Shown here piece by piece: positions 13,077-13,894 of a stretch of 13,894 nt of DNA. The stretch spans positions 1 to 13,894 of the forward strand of contig DJYJ01000058.1 in assembly GCA_002450075.1 (NCBI GenBank), given 5' to 3'. The notes beneath the pieces are model-generated. The model worked only from the letters and a program-made list of their open reading frames with translations. It was not told where the DNA came from and made no database searches. This DNA is from Clostridiales bacterium UBA6981 (GTDB lineage Bacteria; Bacillota; Clostridia; Oscillospirales; Oscillospiraceae). Numbering within the stretch: the stretch's first letter is position 1; each line of letters begins with the position of its first letter. The position numbers and the translations under genes are program-made.

Positions 13077-13826
13077 CTAATTGCTGAATTTCCTTACAAT
13101 GCCAACGCTTACCCCGGTCATTCTGCTGGCCTGGCGGATAGACACGCCTCTTTCCAGCATCGTCCTGATGGCATCGTCTCTGCGTGCAATCGGCATTCTT
13201 TGAAAGTCTGCCGCCGTGCGGCATCCGCTGATGGCAAAAATCAACTGCTTTGCCTGTTCATCCGTCATCCGTTTTTTGAGATTCTCGCTGATTTCCATAC
13301 AGGCGTCCTCGTTCGCCGCAAGATTGAATGCGGCAAACTCCTCTTTGCTCATGAGTGTAAGGACAAACGCGCTGTCGATCAGCTTGTCTTCAAAAAAATG
13401 CGGATAGCTGCTGTACTGATACTCCTCCGGTGAAACGCATAGACCGGCTTTGACCGGATTTTGATGGATATAGCGCAGCGCAGTCAGGAAATAAGCATCA
13501 TCTTCCACCGCTTCGCTCTTATAACGGTCCTGAAACAAATGCCCGACTCTTCCGTACTTTGTATTGTACCAATATACAAATCGTGCCCCGATCCGCCGAA
13601 AGACCGTCTCCAGTTCCTCTTTTCCGGTTTTCAGCAGGAAGTGGATATGGTTGGACATGAGACAATAAGCGTAGAGTTCAAAGCCCGACAGCTCTTTGCA
13701 TTCCCGCAATACGGAAAGCAGCTTATCCCGATCTTCGTCATCCTCGAACAATTGCTGTTTGTTAATGCTGCGCAGGATGACATGATAGATATTGCTTTCA
13801 CTTTTTCTTCTTGCAGCTCTTGGCAT
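13077..13826 (-). CDS. REP-associated tyrosine transposase (RAYT, Y1_Tnp family)
   Basis: The 249-residue protein is an HUH single-strand nuclease related to IS200/IS605 TnpA. It has the metal-binding HIH (H60, H62) in CLMSNHIHFLLK, the RAYT-typical GHLFQDRYKSEAVEDDAYFL, and the catalytic tyrosine Y119 in RYIHQNPVKAGL. Residues about 170-249 form a C-terminal extension ending in a helix-turn-helix-like segment (SIRQASRMTGVSVGIVRKFSN), as in a Firmicute subgroup. The gene is intact. Its base composition is plainly lower in GC than its neighbours, suggesting separate acquisition. Known RAYTs cut and join REP hairpins; here inverted REP-like copies flank the gene. The ribosome binding site is weak (GGTGAT), which would keep expression low. 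The gene points toward the sda operon on the same strand, with 101 bp between its stop and sdaAB. Confidence 0.93.
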   Translation of the reverse strand: MPRAARRKSESNIYHVILRSINKQQLFEDDEDRDKLLSVLRECKELSGFELYAYCLMSNHIHFLLKTGKEELETVFRRIGARFVYWYNTKYGRVGHLFQDRYKSEAVEDDAYFLTALRYIHQNPVKAGLCVSPEEYQYSSYPHFFEDKLIDSAFVLTLMSKEEFAAFNLAANEDACMEISENLKKRMTDEQAKQLIFAISGCRTAADFQRMPIARRDDAIRTMLERGVSIRQASRMTGVSVGIVRKFSN

Positions 13827-13844
13827 GTATCATCACCGACTATT

Positions 13845-13873
13845 ATTTTACTCCAGACCGAGCCTCCTGTCAA
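13845..13873 (-). promoter_or_regulatory. sigma-A promoter of the RAYT gene
   Basis: On the minus strand TTGACA (13868-13873), a 17-base spacer and TAAAAT (13845-13850) form a strong vegetative promoter. The first two bases of the -35 box are the last two bases of the REP-like repeat, so the repeat and the promoter are physically joined. Protein bound at the repeat could therefore control the transposase gene. Confidence 0.75.
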
Positions 13874-13894
13874 CACAAGGAACCGTCCCCTGTG
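13872..13894 (-). repeat. REP-like repeat, copy 2
   Basis: Perfect inverted copy of 13050-13072, reading CACAAGGAACCGTCCCC in the plus direction. It reaches the last base of the window, so its outer limit is unknown and identity with copy 1 may extend further. Confidence 0.85.

Noticed and set aside
1..13894. CRISPR arrays, tRNA or rRNA genes, phage genes, toxin-antitoxin pairs, known riboswitches
   Set aside because: I looked on both strands and saw no spaced direct repeats, cloverleaf-like CCA-ending sequences, or recognisable riboswitch cores. This was by eye; Infernal and tRNAscan searches would settle it.

Overview
The window looks like a chromosomal segment from a GC-rich, anaerobic, spore-forming Firmicute (class Clostridia). 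The sequence support is a spoIIID sporulation regulator, a one-chain pyruvate:ferredoxin oxidoreductase, an iron-sulfur (two-subunit) L-serine dehydratase, a CBS-type Mn pyrophosphatase, strong AGGAGG ribosome binding sites and sigma-A-like promoters. Genus cannot be fixed from sequence alone. GC-rich codon use leaves very long open frames opposite the real genes (for example about 1070 codons opposite the oxidoreductase); these are treated as shadows.

Layout, left to right. (1) 58-1845, minus: an exported lipoprotein metallopeptidase of the M3 (oligoendopeptidase) type, divergent from (2) 1995-3608, plus: a CBS/DRTGG Mn-dependent inorganic pyrophosphatase with a textbook promoter; the gap between them holds a perfect 18-bp palindrome. 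(3) A heptanucleotide repeat tract and a strong hairpin terminator separate it from two minus-strand genes: a YgjP-like metallopeptidase (4751-5461) followed by a PfkB-family sugar kinase (3725-4657). (4) A 448-bp AT-rich intergenic region leads to nifJ (5910-9419, plus), closed by an 18-bp-stem bidirectional terminator. (5) spoIIID (9588-9836, plus, GTG start) is preceded by a very good sigma-E-type promoter. (6) A minus-strand operon sdaAB-sdaAA-glycosyltransferase (12976 down to 9884), with 15-bp gaps, runs toward spoIIID and shares a terminator with it. (7) At the right edge, a lower-GC REP-associated tyrosine transposase gene (RAYT, 13077-13826, minus) is flanked by a perfect 23-bp inverted repeat, the inner copy lying six bases from the -35 box of the sda operon.

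How the genes fit together: serine dehydratase makes pyruvate and ammonia from serine, and the oxidoreductase converts pyruvate to acetyl-CoA with reduced ferredoxin, so the middle and right parts describe amino-acid fermentation. The pyrophosphatase is a housekeeping enzyme tuned by adenine nucleotides. The spoIIID gene belongs to the mother-cell sporulation cascade. The lipoprotein peptidase probably acts on peptides outside the membrane.

I do not see a defence system, CRISPR array, biosynthetic cluster, tRNA or rRNA. The most unusual material is the RAYT/REP unit beside the sda promoter, the hairpin that brackets that promoter, the heptamer tract, the glycosyltransferase with a coiled-coil tail inside a serine-catabolic operon, and several unexplained inverted repeats in promoter regions.
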